From Betaproteobacteria bacterium (lineage in GTDB: Bacteria; Pseudomonadota; Gammaproteobacteria; Burkholderiales; SG8-41), in the NCBI GenBank assembly GCA_028292435.1, contig JAQGMI010000045.1, positions 1 through 43,271 on the forward strand: a stretch of 43,271 bases of DNA, in the 5' to 3' direction. This document shows positions 24,824 to 32,289 of this stretch, piece by piece; position 1 is the stretch's first letter; every line of letters starts with the position of its first letter. The translations under genes were made by a program, and so were the position numbers. A model generated the notes under the pieces. That model worked only from the letters and a program-made list of their open reading frames with translations. It searched no databases and was not told where the DNA came from.

Positions 24824-26800
24824 ATGGGCCACCTATCGGGATTTGCAGGGCGCCTGCCGCGAGCGCTCCCGATAAAGCGCGCGTTGGCGATCGCAGCGGC
24901 GTTCATCGTCGTCTATGTCAGTCTCGACTGGGCAACGTACCTCTACGCGATTCGGCCGTTCGCAATCACGACGTGGAATCCCTGCGCCGGTTTCGCGCTC
25001 GCCTTCTTGCTGGTCTGCGGCATCCGGTTCTGGCCCGCACTCGCCATCGCTGCGTTCGCTGCAGACGTGCTGGTGCGCGGGGTGCCACCGCCCGCGTGGC
25101 TTGAGCCGCTCGGCGTCTGCATTATCACCGCAGGCTATGTAGCGATGGCGGCGGTGTTGCATGACCGTTTCGGATTTCGCAATGAGTTCGACCATCTGCA
25201 CGACATGTCCACCCTGATCGTGGTGTCGGCTGTCGGCTCGCTGTTGCTTGCGAGCGCTTATGTCGGCGTATATCACCTGCAGGCGTTCGCTCAGCCTTAC
25301 GACTTCGAGCGCGCGGTCATACAGTTCTGGATCGGTGATCTGCTCGGCATCGTGACGACCACGCCGTTACTGCTGCTCATCAGCAACTGGCCAACTGTCA
25401 TCCGGCAACTCGGAACGCGGCCGTGGCCGCGTATCGCGCTGCACGTAGCCGCGATCGTTTGCACACTGTGGCTCATCTTCGGATTGAAATGGGTCGATGA
25501 GTACAAGCTCTTTTACCTTCTGTTCATTCCACTGATCTGGTTTGTCATGAAGCATGCGATTGCCGGCGCGGCGCTCGGGATCACGGTCATTCAGCTCGGC
25601 TTGATTACGTCGGTGCGGCTGTCGGGCTACAAAACGGCCGCCGTGCTCGAATTTCAGTTCTTGATGCTGGCGCTTGCGGCAACGGGCCTGTTTCTCGGCA
25701 TGTTCGTGACGGAACGTCGCGCCGCGCGCCAGGCATTGAACAACAGCGAATCGCGGCTTCGCGCCATCGTTTCGACTGCGCCTGACAGCATTGTGACGGT
25801 TGATAGCGGCGGCATCGTGATCGCTGCGAACCCGGCGGCTGTGCGCGTCTTCGGCTTTGGCGCCGGCGGCCTGATCGGGGCGCATGTGCACGATGTGCTG
25901 CCGGAGTATGAGCGTGCGGCGCGCACCCGCGAAGTAACCGAGGTTATCGGCGTGCGGCGGGACGGCTCGCGCTTCACGGTGGAACTCGCGGTCGGATCGA
26001 CCGGCGGCGACCCGCCGGCCATCAGCATTGCAATCGCGCGCGACATATCGCGCCGCAAGGAAATCGAGCGTCAGCTGAGCGAGAAGCAGGCAGAACTGAA
26101 CCGGTCGGCGCGGCTGGCAGCCGCCGGCGAGATGGCCGCGGCGCTTGCGCATGAGCTGCACCAGCCGCTATCGGCGATCCGCAACTACACGCGCGCAGCC
26201 CAGTTGCTGGCGCCGACGCCGGCAAACAGCGAATTGATGGTCAAGGTCGAGCGCGAAGCCGCGCGCGCCGCTGAGGTCGTGCAGCGCTTGCGCGATTTTT
26301 TTCGCGGCGGCACTTCGCGGCTTGAGTGCATCGGGATTACTGAATTGATCGACGGCGCATTGGAGCAGCTGCGCGAAGAGGCGGCGCGGCACCAGATTGC
26401 ACTCGAAACCACGATTGCCGGACACGATGAACTGCTTGTCGACCGCATTCAGGTCAATACTGTTATTCACAGCCTCGTGGGCAATGCGATCGAAGCAATT
26501 GCCGCCGTGAACGCGGGCGACCGGCGGATTGAGGTGACCGCCCAAGCCGCACGTGATGGCTGGGTCGTATGTTCAATCGCCGATACCGGACCCGGCATCA
26601 GTCCGGCCATCGTCGACCGGCTTTTCGAGCCGTTTGCAACAACCAAACCGACGGGCATCGGACTCGGACTTGCAATGAGCCGCTCGATGATCGAATCGCA
26701 CGGTGGACAATTGTGGATCGAGCGCCAGGCCGCCGGCACCGTTTTTAAATTTTCGCTGCCTTGTGCAGATGCAAAGGAAGCTCGCCATGCCGCCGCTTGA
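24824..26800 (+). CDS. Sensor histidine kinase: MASE1 membrane sensor, PAS, HisKA, HATPase
   Basis: The 658-residue protein has about eight to ten membrane helices (residues 20-295) of the MASE1 type. A PAS domain follows (about 308-412, SESRLRAIVSTAPDSIVTVDS to IAIARDISRRKE). The phospho-acceptor H443 lies in AHELHQPLSAIRNYTRA. The ATPase domain has N554 (N box), DTGPG (587-591) and GIGLGLAMSRS (611-621). The H-box resembles the FixL/DctB class. It phosphorylates the co-encoded FixJ-type regulator, whose gene overlaps its last 14 bases. The signal is unknown; MASE1 sensors often respond to membrane-associated or small hydrophobic cues. The ATG at 24824 follows GGAAAAG. Confidence 0.95.
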   Translation: MGHLSGFAGRLPRALPIKRALAIAAAFIVVYVSLDWATYLYAIRPFAITTWNPCAGFALAFLLVCGIRFWPALAIAAFAADVLVRGVPPPAWLEPLGVCIITAGYVAMAAVLHDRFGFRNEFDHLHDMSTLIVVSAVGSLLLASAYVGVYHLQAFAQPYDFERAVIQFWIGDLLGIVTTTPLLLLISNWPTVIRQLGTRPWPRIALHVAAIVCTLWLIFGLKWVDEYKLFYLLFIPLIWFVMKHAIAGAALGITVIQLGLITSVRLSGYKTAAVLEFQFLMLALAATGLFLGMFVTERRAARQALNNSESRLRAIVSTAPDSIVTVDSGGIVIAANPAAVRVFGFGAGGLIGAHVHDVLPEYERAARTREVTEVIGVRRDGSRFTVELAVGSTGGDPPAISIAIARDISRRKEIERQLSEKQAELNRSARLAAAGEMAAALAHELHQPLSAIRNYTRAAQLLAPTPANSELMVKVEREAARAAEVVQRLRDFFRGGTSRLECIGITELIDGALEQLREEAARHQIALETTIAGHDELLVDRIQVNTVIHSLVGNAIEAIAAVNAGDRRIEVTAQAARDGWVVCSIADTGPGISPAIVDRLFEPFATTKPTGIGLGLAMSRSMIESHGGQLWIERQAAGTVFKFSLPCADAKEARHAAA

Positions 26801-27404
26801 GCAAACGGTTTTCATTGTCGAAGACGACGCCGCCGTGCGCGATTCACTTGGACTGCTGCTCGGTTTGCAGGGATTTCGCACGCAGGCATTCAGTTGCGCC
26901 GAGGATTTTCTGCGCGTGTACCAGCCGTCGTGGGCCGGCTGCCTGCTGCTTGATATCCGGATGCAGGGCATGAGCGGCCTCGAGCTGCAAAAAACGCTGC
27001 GCGAACAACGCCTGGGCCTGCCGGTCATCATCATGACGGCGCACGGCGATGTTGCCACGGTGAGGACGGCGTTAAAGACGGGCGCTGTCGACTTTCTCGA
27101 GAAGCCGGTCGATCCCGATGCATTGCTCGCGGCGATCCGCAGCGCCCTCGACGCCGACGCTGCGATGCGGCGCAGCGCGCGCGAAGCGGAGGGCACGCGT
27201 CAGCGTTTAAGCGTGCTGACCGCGCGTGAAACGCAGGTCATGGAACTGGTCGCCAAGGGCTGCCATAACCGGGAAATCGCAGCAACCCTCGGCATCAGCC
27301 CGCGTACCGTCGAGGTCCACAAGGCGCGCATGATGGAAAAGCTGCAAGTGCAGAGCGTGCCTGAACTCGTGCGCATCGTCTTGCGGGCGCCGGGCCCCGC
27401 CTGA
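26787..27404 (+). CDS. LuxR/FixJ-family response regulator
   Basis: The 205-residue regulator has a receiver domain with acidic residues E12, D13 and D14 (FIVEDD), phospho-acceptor D56 (LLLDIRMQG), T84 (IIMTAHG) and K106 (LEKPVDP). A C-terminal LuxR-type helix-turn-helix follows (about 141-200: LTARETQVMELVAKG, NREIAATLGISPRTVEVHKARMMEKL). AAGGAAG precedes the ATG, which lies inside the kinase gene (14-base overlap), so the pair is translationally coupled. Such regulators bind DNA as dimers when phosphorylated. The dyads at 24709 and 27413 are candidate sites. Targets beyond these cannot be named from the sequence. Confidence 0.96.
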   Translation: MPPLEQTVFIVEDDAAVRDSLGLLLGLQGFRTQAFSCAEDFLRVYQPSWAGCLLLDIRMQGMSGLELQKTLREQRLGLPVIIMTAHGDVATVRTALKTGAVDFLEKPVDPDALLAAIRSALDADAAMRRSAREAEGTRQRLSVLTARETQVMELVAKGCHNREIAATLGISPRTVEVHKARMMEKLQVQSVPELVRIVLRAPGPA

Positions 27405-27407
27405 ATC

Positions 27408-27438
27408 GGGGAGTACGGGTTACCCGTACGCGCTCCCC
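27408..27438. promoter_or_regulatory. Dyad GTACGGGT-T-ACCCGTAC within a GGGGAG/CTCCCC frame (operator or hairpin)
   Basis: GTACGGGT (27413-27420) and ACCCGTAC (27422-27429) are perfect inverted repeats around one T. They are flanked by GGGGAG (27408-27413) and CTCCCC (27433-27438). As RNA this folds into a strong bulged stem directly after the response regulator stop, but no T-tract follows. As DNA it is a plausible operator about 100 bases before the small membrane protein gene, just upstream of a weak TACGAT -10-like hexamer at about 27464. Its half-sites match the palindrome at 24709-24718. Confidence 0.5.
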
Positions 27439-27528
27439 TGATTTCGCTTCAGCCGAACCGTCATACGATGTGGCTGACGGATGCAGGCGTTCGCCGCATT
27501 CGACCATCAATCGTTACGGAGGAGCATG

Positions 27529-27792
27529 ATGAAGCTTAAACGAGGTCAATGGATTGCGGTGGGGATCGCGGCGGTGCTTGCGGTGTTCTTGATTTACGAC
27601 CCGCCATTCGAGGCGGCTGCCGCGAATCCGGCATCGAGCCAGGTGGTATACGCGCCCGTCAACCAGCCGCCGCTCATCGGGAATGTGCCATCGAAAATCG
27701 ATCTGCCGCTGCTGTTGCTGGAACTGGGTTTCGTCGCATTCATTAGCGGCGCAATCTTTTATGCGGCAGGAAATCAACCGAAGAAACGATGA
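27529..27792 (+). CDS. Small hypothetical membrane protein, 87 aa, two helices
   Basis: A strong GGAGG site (27518-27522) precedes two adjacent ATGs at 27526 and 27529; the second is better spaced. The protein has an N-terminal membrane helix (GQWIAVGIAAVLAVFLIYDPP) and a proline/serine-rich middle (NPASSQVVYAPVNQPP). A second helix (LPLLLLELGFVAFISGAIFYAAG) leads to a basic tail. Both helices probably leave the middle loop in the periplasm. I recognise no family. It lies downstream of the two-component genes behind the GTACGGG dyad and may be a regulated target. A strong terminator follows. Confidence 0.7.
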   Translation: MKLKRGQWIAVGIAAVLAVFLIYDPPFEAAAANPASSQVVYAPVNQPPLIGNVPSKIDLPLLLLELGFVAFISGAIFYAAGNQPKKR

Positions 27793-27832
27793 GCAGGACT
27801 TACATGACCAGACCGCGGCAAAACGGCCGCGC

Positions 27833-27864
27833 AAAAAAACGGGGCTTGGCGCCCCGTTTTTTTT
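27833..27864. terminator. Bidirectional intrinsic terminator
   Basis: CGGGGC (27840-27845) pairs with GCCCCG (27851-27856) across a five-base loop. An A-tract lies before (27833-27839) and an eight-T tract after (27857-27864), so it can stop transcription from both sides. It serves the rightward small membrane protein gene and the leftward lipoprotein gene, whose stop is 12 bases beyond. Confidence 0.9.
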
Positions 27865-27876
27865 CCAAAACAATTT

Positions 27877-28548
27877 TCAATTCGTCGCAAAACAATAGAA
27901 CAGACCGGCGCCGCCGGTGCTGACGAGCGCCGGCTGGCTGCAGCCGCCGCGCGATGCGTGCGAAGAATTCCACGACTTCGCGTAGTAATCGTCAGTCAAG
28001 CCCTGCCGGTCGCTATGTCCCATCTGCACCGCGCCGTCGGCGCCGCTTTTGGTGTAATTACCGCAGGTCAAATCGGTGCCCGCCGGAAATGCGAGTCCAT
28101 TGGTTTGCGAGCCGGTCAGGATGTCATGAGTGTTCGGCGTGTCGCCGCGTCCGTTTACGACGCCGCCTTTTTCATTGAGATTGGTCTGCTTGGTGAGATT
28201 GTTGTTGCCATGCAGATTTTCAATGTTAGTCGCGATCACGACGCCTTTCGCGTTCATCCACGGGCCGCGGCCGATGCGATCGATCGCGTTGATGCCGGGC
28301 GAAGTCGTCGTCGCCGTCGTGCTCAAATAAGCGCGCCAGGTGCGATTGCCCGCGCCTGCAGCCTGCGCAAGCGTCTGGCAGTGATGATCGGCGCCGGCGA
28401 TGCCGCCGAGATCGGCGCCTTTACCGCTGCCCACGCTCGTCACGAAAAAACTCATGCGGTTTTGCTGCGGATCGGCACAGCCGCTCAGGCCTGCGGCCGC
28501 CAATGCGAGCGTCGATATAACCAGGCACTTCGATTTACGATTTAACAT
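27877..28548 (-). CDS. Predicted lipoprotein with an endostatin/lectin-like secreted domain
   Basis: The 223-residue product has a lipoprotein signal: LALAAAGLSGC, with lipidated cysteine C24 followed by ADP. The Asp at +2 after Cys would favour inner-membrane retention by the Lol rule. The mature domain (SFFVTSVGSGKGADLGGIAGADHHC, ending GGAGLFYCFATN) has paired cysteines. The pattern resembles the collagenase NC10/endostatin-like or C-type-lectin-like folds found in bacterial secreted proteins of unknown role; I hold this only moderately. The ATG at 28548 is fixed by GGGGAGCTCC. The gene is monocistronic and ends at the two-way terminator. A weak leftward promoter may be TTGAAC (28629-28634, reverse) with TACCGT. 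Confidence 0.75.
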   Translation of the reverse strand: MLNRKSKCLVISTLALAAAGLSGCADPQQNRMSFFVTSVGSGKGADLGGIAGADHHCQTLAQAAGAGNRTWRAYLSTTATTTSPGINAIDRIGRGPWMNAKGVVIATNIENLHGNNNLTKQTNLNEKGGVVNGRGDTPNTHDILTGSQTNGLAFPAGTDLTCGNYTKSGADGAVQMGHSDRQGLTDDYYAKSWNSSHASRGGCSQPALVSTGGAGLFYCFATN

Positions 28549-28629
28549 GGAGCTCCCCTCGGGTTTTGTTTTCTTAACGGTCGTGGTTGTTGTTACTGCC
28601 GGGTGACGGTAGCACACCTCTAAAACGGG

Positions 28630-28658
28630 TTCAAATGCGGCGCGGCAACCGCTAGAAT
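28630..28658 (+). promoter_or_regulatory. Sigma70-type promoter of the ACMSD-family gene
   Basis: TTCAAA (28630-28635) and TAGAAT (28653-28658) are spaced by 17 bases and match the -35 and -10 consensus at four and five positions. The predicted start lies about 50 bases before the ATG at 28715. The -35 overlaps the weak leftward -35 of the divergent lipoprotein gene. Confidence 0.45.
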
Positions 28659-28714
28659 GACGCGCCGGTTACCGCCGACCCTCCTCCAGGCAATCGAACA
28701 CAGGAATACACCGC

Positions 28715-29719
28715 ATGGCCAAAACGCCCCGCATCGATGTTCATAGTCACGTGTTTCCACGTGAAATGCTTGACCTCATCCGCGCCCGTCCGCACGACTT
28801 CGGGATGCGTTTTGCCGACACTGAAGCCGGCGAGCGCCTGTTGCGCGACGATGGCCATGCGACTCCGCTGTTTGACGAGTTCTACGACGCGGACGCCAAA
28901 ATTGCCGGCATGGATCGCAAGGGCCTCGATATGTCGGTCATTTCACCAACGCCGATGATTTATTTTTATGATCTCGACGCCGACCGTGCGGACAAAGCTG
29001 CGCGCGTCATCAATGACGGCGTCGCGAACATGGTAGCCCGACATCCCGATCGCCTGCGCGGTATGGCAACGTTGCCAATGCAGCATCCCGATGCCGCGAT
29101 CGCCGAACTCGAACGAGTGGTCAAAGACCTCGGGTTTCGCGCAATTGAAGTCGGCTGCCTGATGACGGCAAACGAAACGCTGGCGGAGAAGCGTTATCGT
29201 CCAATCCTCAAACGTGTACAGGAACTGAAGGCGTTCGTATTTACGCATCCGCATTTCACCGGCGAACGCTGCGGCCTCGAACCCTACTACCTCACGAATT
29301 TGATCGGTCATCCGCTGGATACGATAACCATGGCAGCGCACCTGATGTTCAGCGGCACACTGGATGAACTTCCGGATTTAAACATCGTGCTTGCGCATGG
29401 CGGCGGTTATCTGCCTTATCAGATCGGACGCCTCGCACACGGTTATTCGGTGCGCAAGGAACCGCACGTGAACCGTGCATCGTCGCCGCGCGACTTGTTA
29501 CGCCGCTTCTGGTTCGATGCGCTCACGCACGACGACAAGGCGCTTGGGTTCCTGATCGAGCAGGTTGGTGCTGACCGCGTGACGCTGGCGACGGACGCGC
29601 CTTTCGATATGGGCGAAGAAAATCCGCTCACCCGACTGGAGAAAGTGACGGGACTCAGCGCGAGCGATCGCGACCGCGTGCTCGGCTTGAATGTGCTTGG
29701 ACTACTGGGTGAAGCGTAA
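28715..29719 (+). CDS. Amidohydrolase-family metalloenzyme of the ACMSD type (decarboxylase/hydrolase)
   Basis: The 334-residue protein has the ACMSD active site in order: H10 and H12 (DVHSHVFP), H178 (FTHPHF), catalytic H228 (LAHGGGY) and D294 (ATDAPFD). These positions agree within one residue with those I recall for bacterial 2-amino-3-carboxymuconate-6-semialdehyde decarboxylase, which is also of this length. The family includes gamma-resorcylate and 5-carboxyvanillate decarboxylases and some hydrolases, so the substrate is open. An AGGAA site and a plausible promoter precede it. No kynurenine or nitrobenzoate pathway genes are present. The FAH, CoA-ligase and hydroxylase genes in the first third of the window keep an aromatic-degradation role possible. 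Confidence 0.9.
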   Translation: MAKTPRIDVHSHVFPREMLDLIRARPHDFGMRFADTEAGERLLRDDGHATPLFDEFYDADAKIAGMDRKGLDMSVISPTPMIYFYDLDADRADKAARVINDGVANMVARHPDRLRGMATLPMQHPDAAIAELERVVKDLGFRAIEVGCLMTANETLAEKRYRPILKRVQELKAFVFTHPHFTGERCGLEPYYLTNLIGHPLDTITMAAHLMFSGTLDELPDLNIVLAHGGGYLPYQIGRLAHGYSVRKEPHVNRASSPRDLLRRFWFDALTHDDKALGFLIEQVGADRVTLATDAPFDMGEENPLTRLEKVTGLSASDRDRVLGLNVLGLLGEA

Positions 29720-29788
29720 TTGCCGCAGCGTCGTGTTTGCAGTCGGCGCCACGCTGGATGATGAACGCTTCACGTCGCCAGGTTCGCC

Positions 29789-30538
29789 ATGCAAGAACAT
29801 AGCCGCAGCCCGGCACTCGATTTAATCGACAACTTTCCGGCCTTTGAGAAAGCCGCCGCTTATCTCGAAGCAACCATACTCGCGCGTAACTGCAAGGTAA
29901 TCGCGGATGTTGGCGGCGGCGCCCATCCGCTGCTCGACGATGAATTTATCTTGCGGCACGGCATCGACTATTCCGTGCTCGACAAGTCGATGGCGGAATT
30001 GATGAAGGCGGATTCCTGCGGCGAAAAGGTCGAAGTCGACGCCATCGGCAGCGGTGATGCGTTCCTCGCGGGTATCGGCGACCGGCGATTCGATCTGATC
30101 TTTTCCCATATGTTTCTCGAGCACATCGATAACCCGATCCAGGCGCATGTGAATTTTTATGCGGCGCTGAAGCCCGGCGGCATCTGCGTGCATATTTATC
30201 CTTCGCCGAACAATCTGCCGCTCGCGTTAAACCGGTTTCTACCGGAGAGCGTCAGCTCGGTGCTGATCAAGGTTGCCCAGCCTGGCCGCGACTTCGCAAG
30301 CTCGCAAAAGAAGTTCAAGGCCTACTATCGGCTCTGTGGAGCGCCCGGCCCAAAGATTTCGGCGGTGTTCGAAAAGATCGGCTATAAAATCGCACGTCAT
30401 ACGGGATACATCGGGCATAACTATTACGCGCGATTCGAACCCGCCGCAATGCTCGAGACGCGGCTGAGAAAACTGATCCATCGACTGCAGTTGCCGCTGA
30501 CCAGCGGTTGCCTGCTCGTGCTGGAAAAAGGACGCTAG
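29789..30538 (+). CDS. Class I SAM-dependent methyltransferase
   Basis: The 249-residue protein has the Rossmann-type methyltransferase plan: the SAM loop VIADVGGGAHP (37-47), acidic D65 after the second strand (YSVLDKS), the FDLIFSHMFLEHIDNP stretch (101-116) and LKPGGICVHIYPSPNN. The C-terminal half has hydrophobic patches but no clear membrane helix. The layout resembles methyltransferases found with glycan or lipid synthesis genes, but the acceptor cannot be told. An AGGT site precedes the ATG, 69 bases after the ACMSD-type gene. The two might be co-transcribed. Confidence 0.85.
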   Translation: MQEHSRSPALDLIDNFPAFEKAAAYLEATILARNCKVIADVGGGAHPLLDDEFILRHGIDYSVLDKSMAELMKADSCGEKVEVDAIGSGDAFLAGIGDRRFDLIFSHMFLEHIDNPIQAHVNFYAALKPGGICVHIYPSPNNLPLALNRFLPESVSSVLIKVAQPGRDFASSQKKFKAYYRLCGAPGPKISAVFEKIGYKIARHTGYIGHNYYARFEPAAMLETRLRKLIHRLQLPLTSGCLLVLEKGR

Positions 30539-30552
30539 CGGTTCCGGACGTA

Positions 30553-30574
30553 TTGCACACTCGATTGCGTGCAA
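30553..30574. promoter_or_regulatory. Inverted repeat TTGCAC-N10-GTGCAA upstream of the FecR-domain gene
   Basis: Six-base perfect arms lie 15 bases after the methyltransferase stop and about 110 bases before the FecR-domain ATG. There is no T-tract, so it may be an operator rather than a terminator. A TAAACT hexamer about 10 bases further could be a -10. Both roles are speculative. Confidence 0.3.
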
Positions 30575-30685
30575 AAGCGTTTAAACTGCGGGGTGCTTGA
30601 TCAGGAATGCGCTGCTCGCTGCAATGCAAGAATAACGGCGACGGCATTAATTGAGATTCGACTTGTCGATCGGGGAGCGTAAACA

Positions 30686-31381
30686 ATGCGTACATCTTTC
30701 ATGGTTGCAGGCCTGGCACTCATGTCCTTCATTGGATTTGCGCCCGGCGCATTCGCGGCCGACGCGGGATTGATCCAGCAATCGAATGGCAGCGTAACCA
30801 TCACCAACGCCGAGAACGTGAGCCGTGTTGCGGGGCCGAAAGAGCGAATTCTGGTGGGTGAAACGATCGTGACCGCCGCCAAAAGCGAGGCTCTGATTAA
30901 GATGTCCGATGATTCATCGATCATCCTGCGCGCGAACACCCAGTTTCAGCTTACCGAATACAAGTACGACAAAGTCCCGGCAACGGATTCTTCCGTGGTC
31001 AAACTGCTGCGCGGCAGTTTACGCTACGTGACCGGCTTGATCGGCAGGCGCAATCCTTCCCGCGTTGGCGTGGCTACGATCACTGCGACCATCGGCGTGC
31101 GCGGCACCGACTTCGAAGTAGCGGTAATTCCCGACGATACGGCCGAGGCGCGCGCCGGCGTCTACAACCTCGTCTATGACGGCCAGACCAACATCAAGCT
31201 CACGCAACTGGACCGCAATCTCGACGTCAAGAAAAACCAGACCGCGTTTGCGCCGGATAAACCGAAACCCGGTGAGGAACCATTGCAACTGCTGCGCGAA
31301 ACCCCGATCTTCCTGCAGCAGGGCGGCGGTCTCGATGCCTTGATTCAATCGATTACGATTCAGATTCCGATGTTCCGCTGA
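30686..31381 (+). CDS. Exported FecR-domain protein
   Basis: The 231-residue protein has a signal peptide (1-24, ending GAFA before ADAG). A FecR-type beta domain follows, with the pattern ILVGETIVTAAKSEALIKMSDDSSIILRAN and VGVATITATIGVRGTDFEV. No sigma factor or TonB receptor is adjacent, so this is not the classical iron-signalling anti-sigma FecR. Its likely place is the periplasm or cell surface, where free FecR domains occur in cell-envelope or secretion proteins. The tail (GEEPLQLLRETPIFLQQGGGLD) is unstructured-looking and ends at FR. A GGGGAG site precedes the ATG. It is transcribed alone and converges on an alpha/beta hydrolase. Confidence 0.88.
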   Translation: MRTSFMVAGLALMSFIGFAPGAFAADAGLIQQSNGSVTITNAENVSRVAGPKERILVGETIVTAAKSEALIKMSDDSSIILRANTQFQLTEYKYDKVPATDSSVVKLLRGSLRYVTGLIGRRNPSRVGVATITATIGVRGTDFEVAVIPDDTAEARAGVYNLVYDGQTNIKLTQLDRNLDVKKNQTAFAPDKPKPGEEPLQLLRETPIFLQQGGGLDALIQSITIQIPMFR

Positions 31382-31424
31382 TACGGCGGAATGGGATCCT
31401 GGCAACGCGCCGCTTAGCGAGCCG

Positions 31425-32264
31425 TCATTGCACCAGGCAGGACGAGCGCCGGAGTTCCTGCCATTCTTCCGCCCAACAGCAATCGTGGCCGAACGCCGCC
31501 TTGTCGATGACCACTGCATCGGTCACGCGTTCGAGGTAGCGCCCGATAGTGGCGGGGGCGACGCCCTTGTCGCGCATGCCTCGGAAATGCGTCTGGCGAA
31601 CTTTACGCAGTCGGTCCGCATAATCGGCCGGATTCAACGACCGATCGAGCGGCGACACGCCGAGACTGTCAGTCCACGCGCGTGTGTCGAGCGGAGCCGC
31701 AATCGTCACCAGGCAGTTCACATCCGAACGGCGTGCGGCAAGCAGCGCAGCCATGGCACCGCCGCCCGAATACCCGACTAAATTTACGCCCGCGGCGCGG
31801 TAGTCTTGTTTGATGCGGTCTACTGCTGCATTCAGCGCGGCTATCGCTTCATCGCCAAAGCGTGCCCGCATCCACAGCTGCGGATCGCATTGAGCGCGTT
31901 GCGCTGGCGGCAAGTACTGGCACGGCCGTGCAAGATAAGCGACTGCCGGTGAGGGATCAGCGAGCGTCATCTTCAATACCAGTGGGCGCAGAGGCGTTGG
32001 GTCGGCCGGGGGCTCGTCAGCAAAACGCCACGGCGCGCCGTCGCTTTCAATGTAAATCGTAACCAGGCTGTTGGCGCCGGGCGCCGAACGTTTTTCGAAT
32101 GCGCGCACGCGTGCATCCTGAATATCGACCGGTAAAAAACCCGCTGCTTCCGCCATGCTGCGCGCCTGGTCGGCCGGTGATTGGACCAGCGCGCAGGCCG
32201 CACAAATCAAAGCTGCCGCGCCGGCAATCGCCCGGCGCGGCAGTCTGAGCATCAGCCGATTCAC
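31425..32264 (-). CDS. Exported alpha/beta-hydrolase-fold protein
   Basis: The 279-residue product has an N-terminal leader (PRRAIAGAAALICAACAL) with a possible but atypical lipobox ending at C24. The nucleophile S166 lies in the elbow GYSGGG, followed by a stretch of short hydrophobic segments. A candidate histidine is H260 (AFGHDCCW); the acidic member is not clear. Several cysteines (C115 and C126, C262 and C263) could form disulfides, fitting export. The start is GTG 32264; ATG 32252, with GGTGAA upstream, is nearly as good. It follows the beta-barrel gene by 25 bases on the same strand. A secreted esterase, lipase or dienelactone-hydrolase-like activity is likely; the substrate is unknown. 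Confidence 0.8.
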   Translation of the reverse strand: MNRLMLRLPRRAIAGAAALICAACALVQSPADQARSMAEAAGFLPVDIQDARVRAFEKRSAPGANSLVTIYIESDGAPWRFADEPPADPTPLRPLVLKMTLADPSPAVAYLARPCQYLPPAQRAQCDPQLWMRARFGDEAIAALNAAVDRIKQDYRAAGVNLVGYSGGGAMAALLAARRSDVNCLVTIAAPLDTRAWTDSLGVSPLDRSLNPADYADRLRKVRQTHFRGMRDKGVAPATIGRYLERVTDAVVIDKAAFGHDCCWAEEWQELRRSSCLVQ

Positions 32265-32289
32265 CGGCAGCGCCGGCGACTCGACGTAA

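Noticed and set aside
30686..31381. FecR as anti-sigma factor of an iron-uptake system
   Set aside because: There is a signal peptide in place of a cytoplasmic N-terminal domain, and no sigma factor or TonB receptor gene adjoins.
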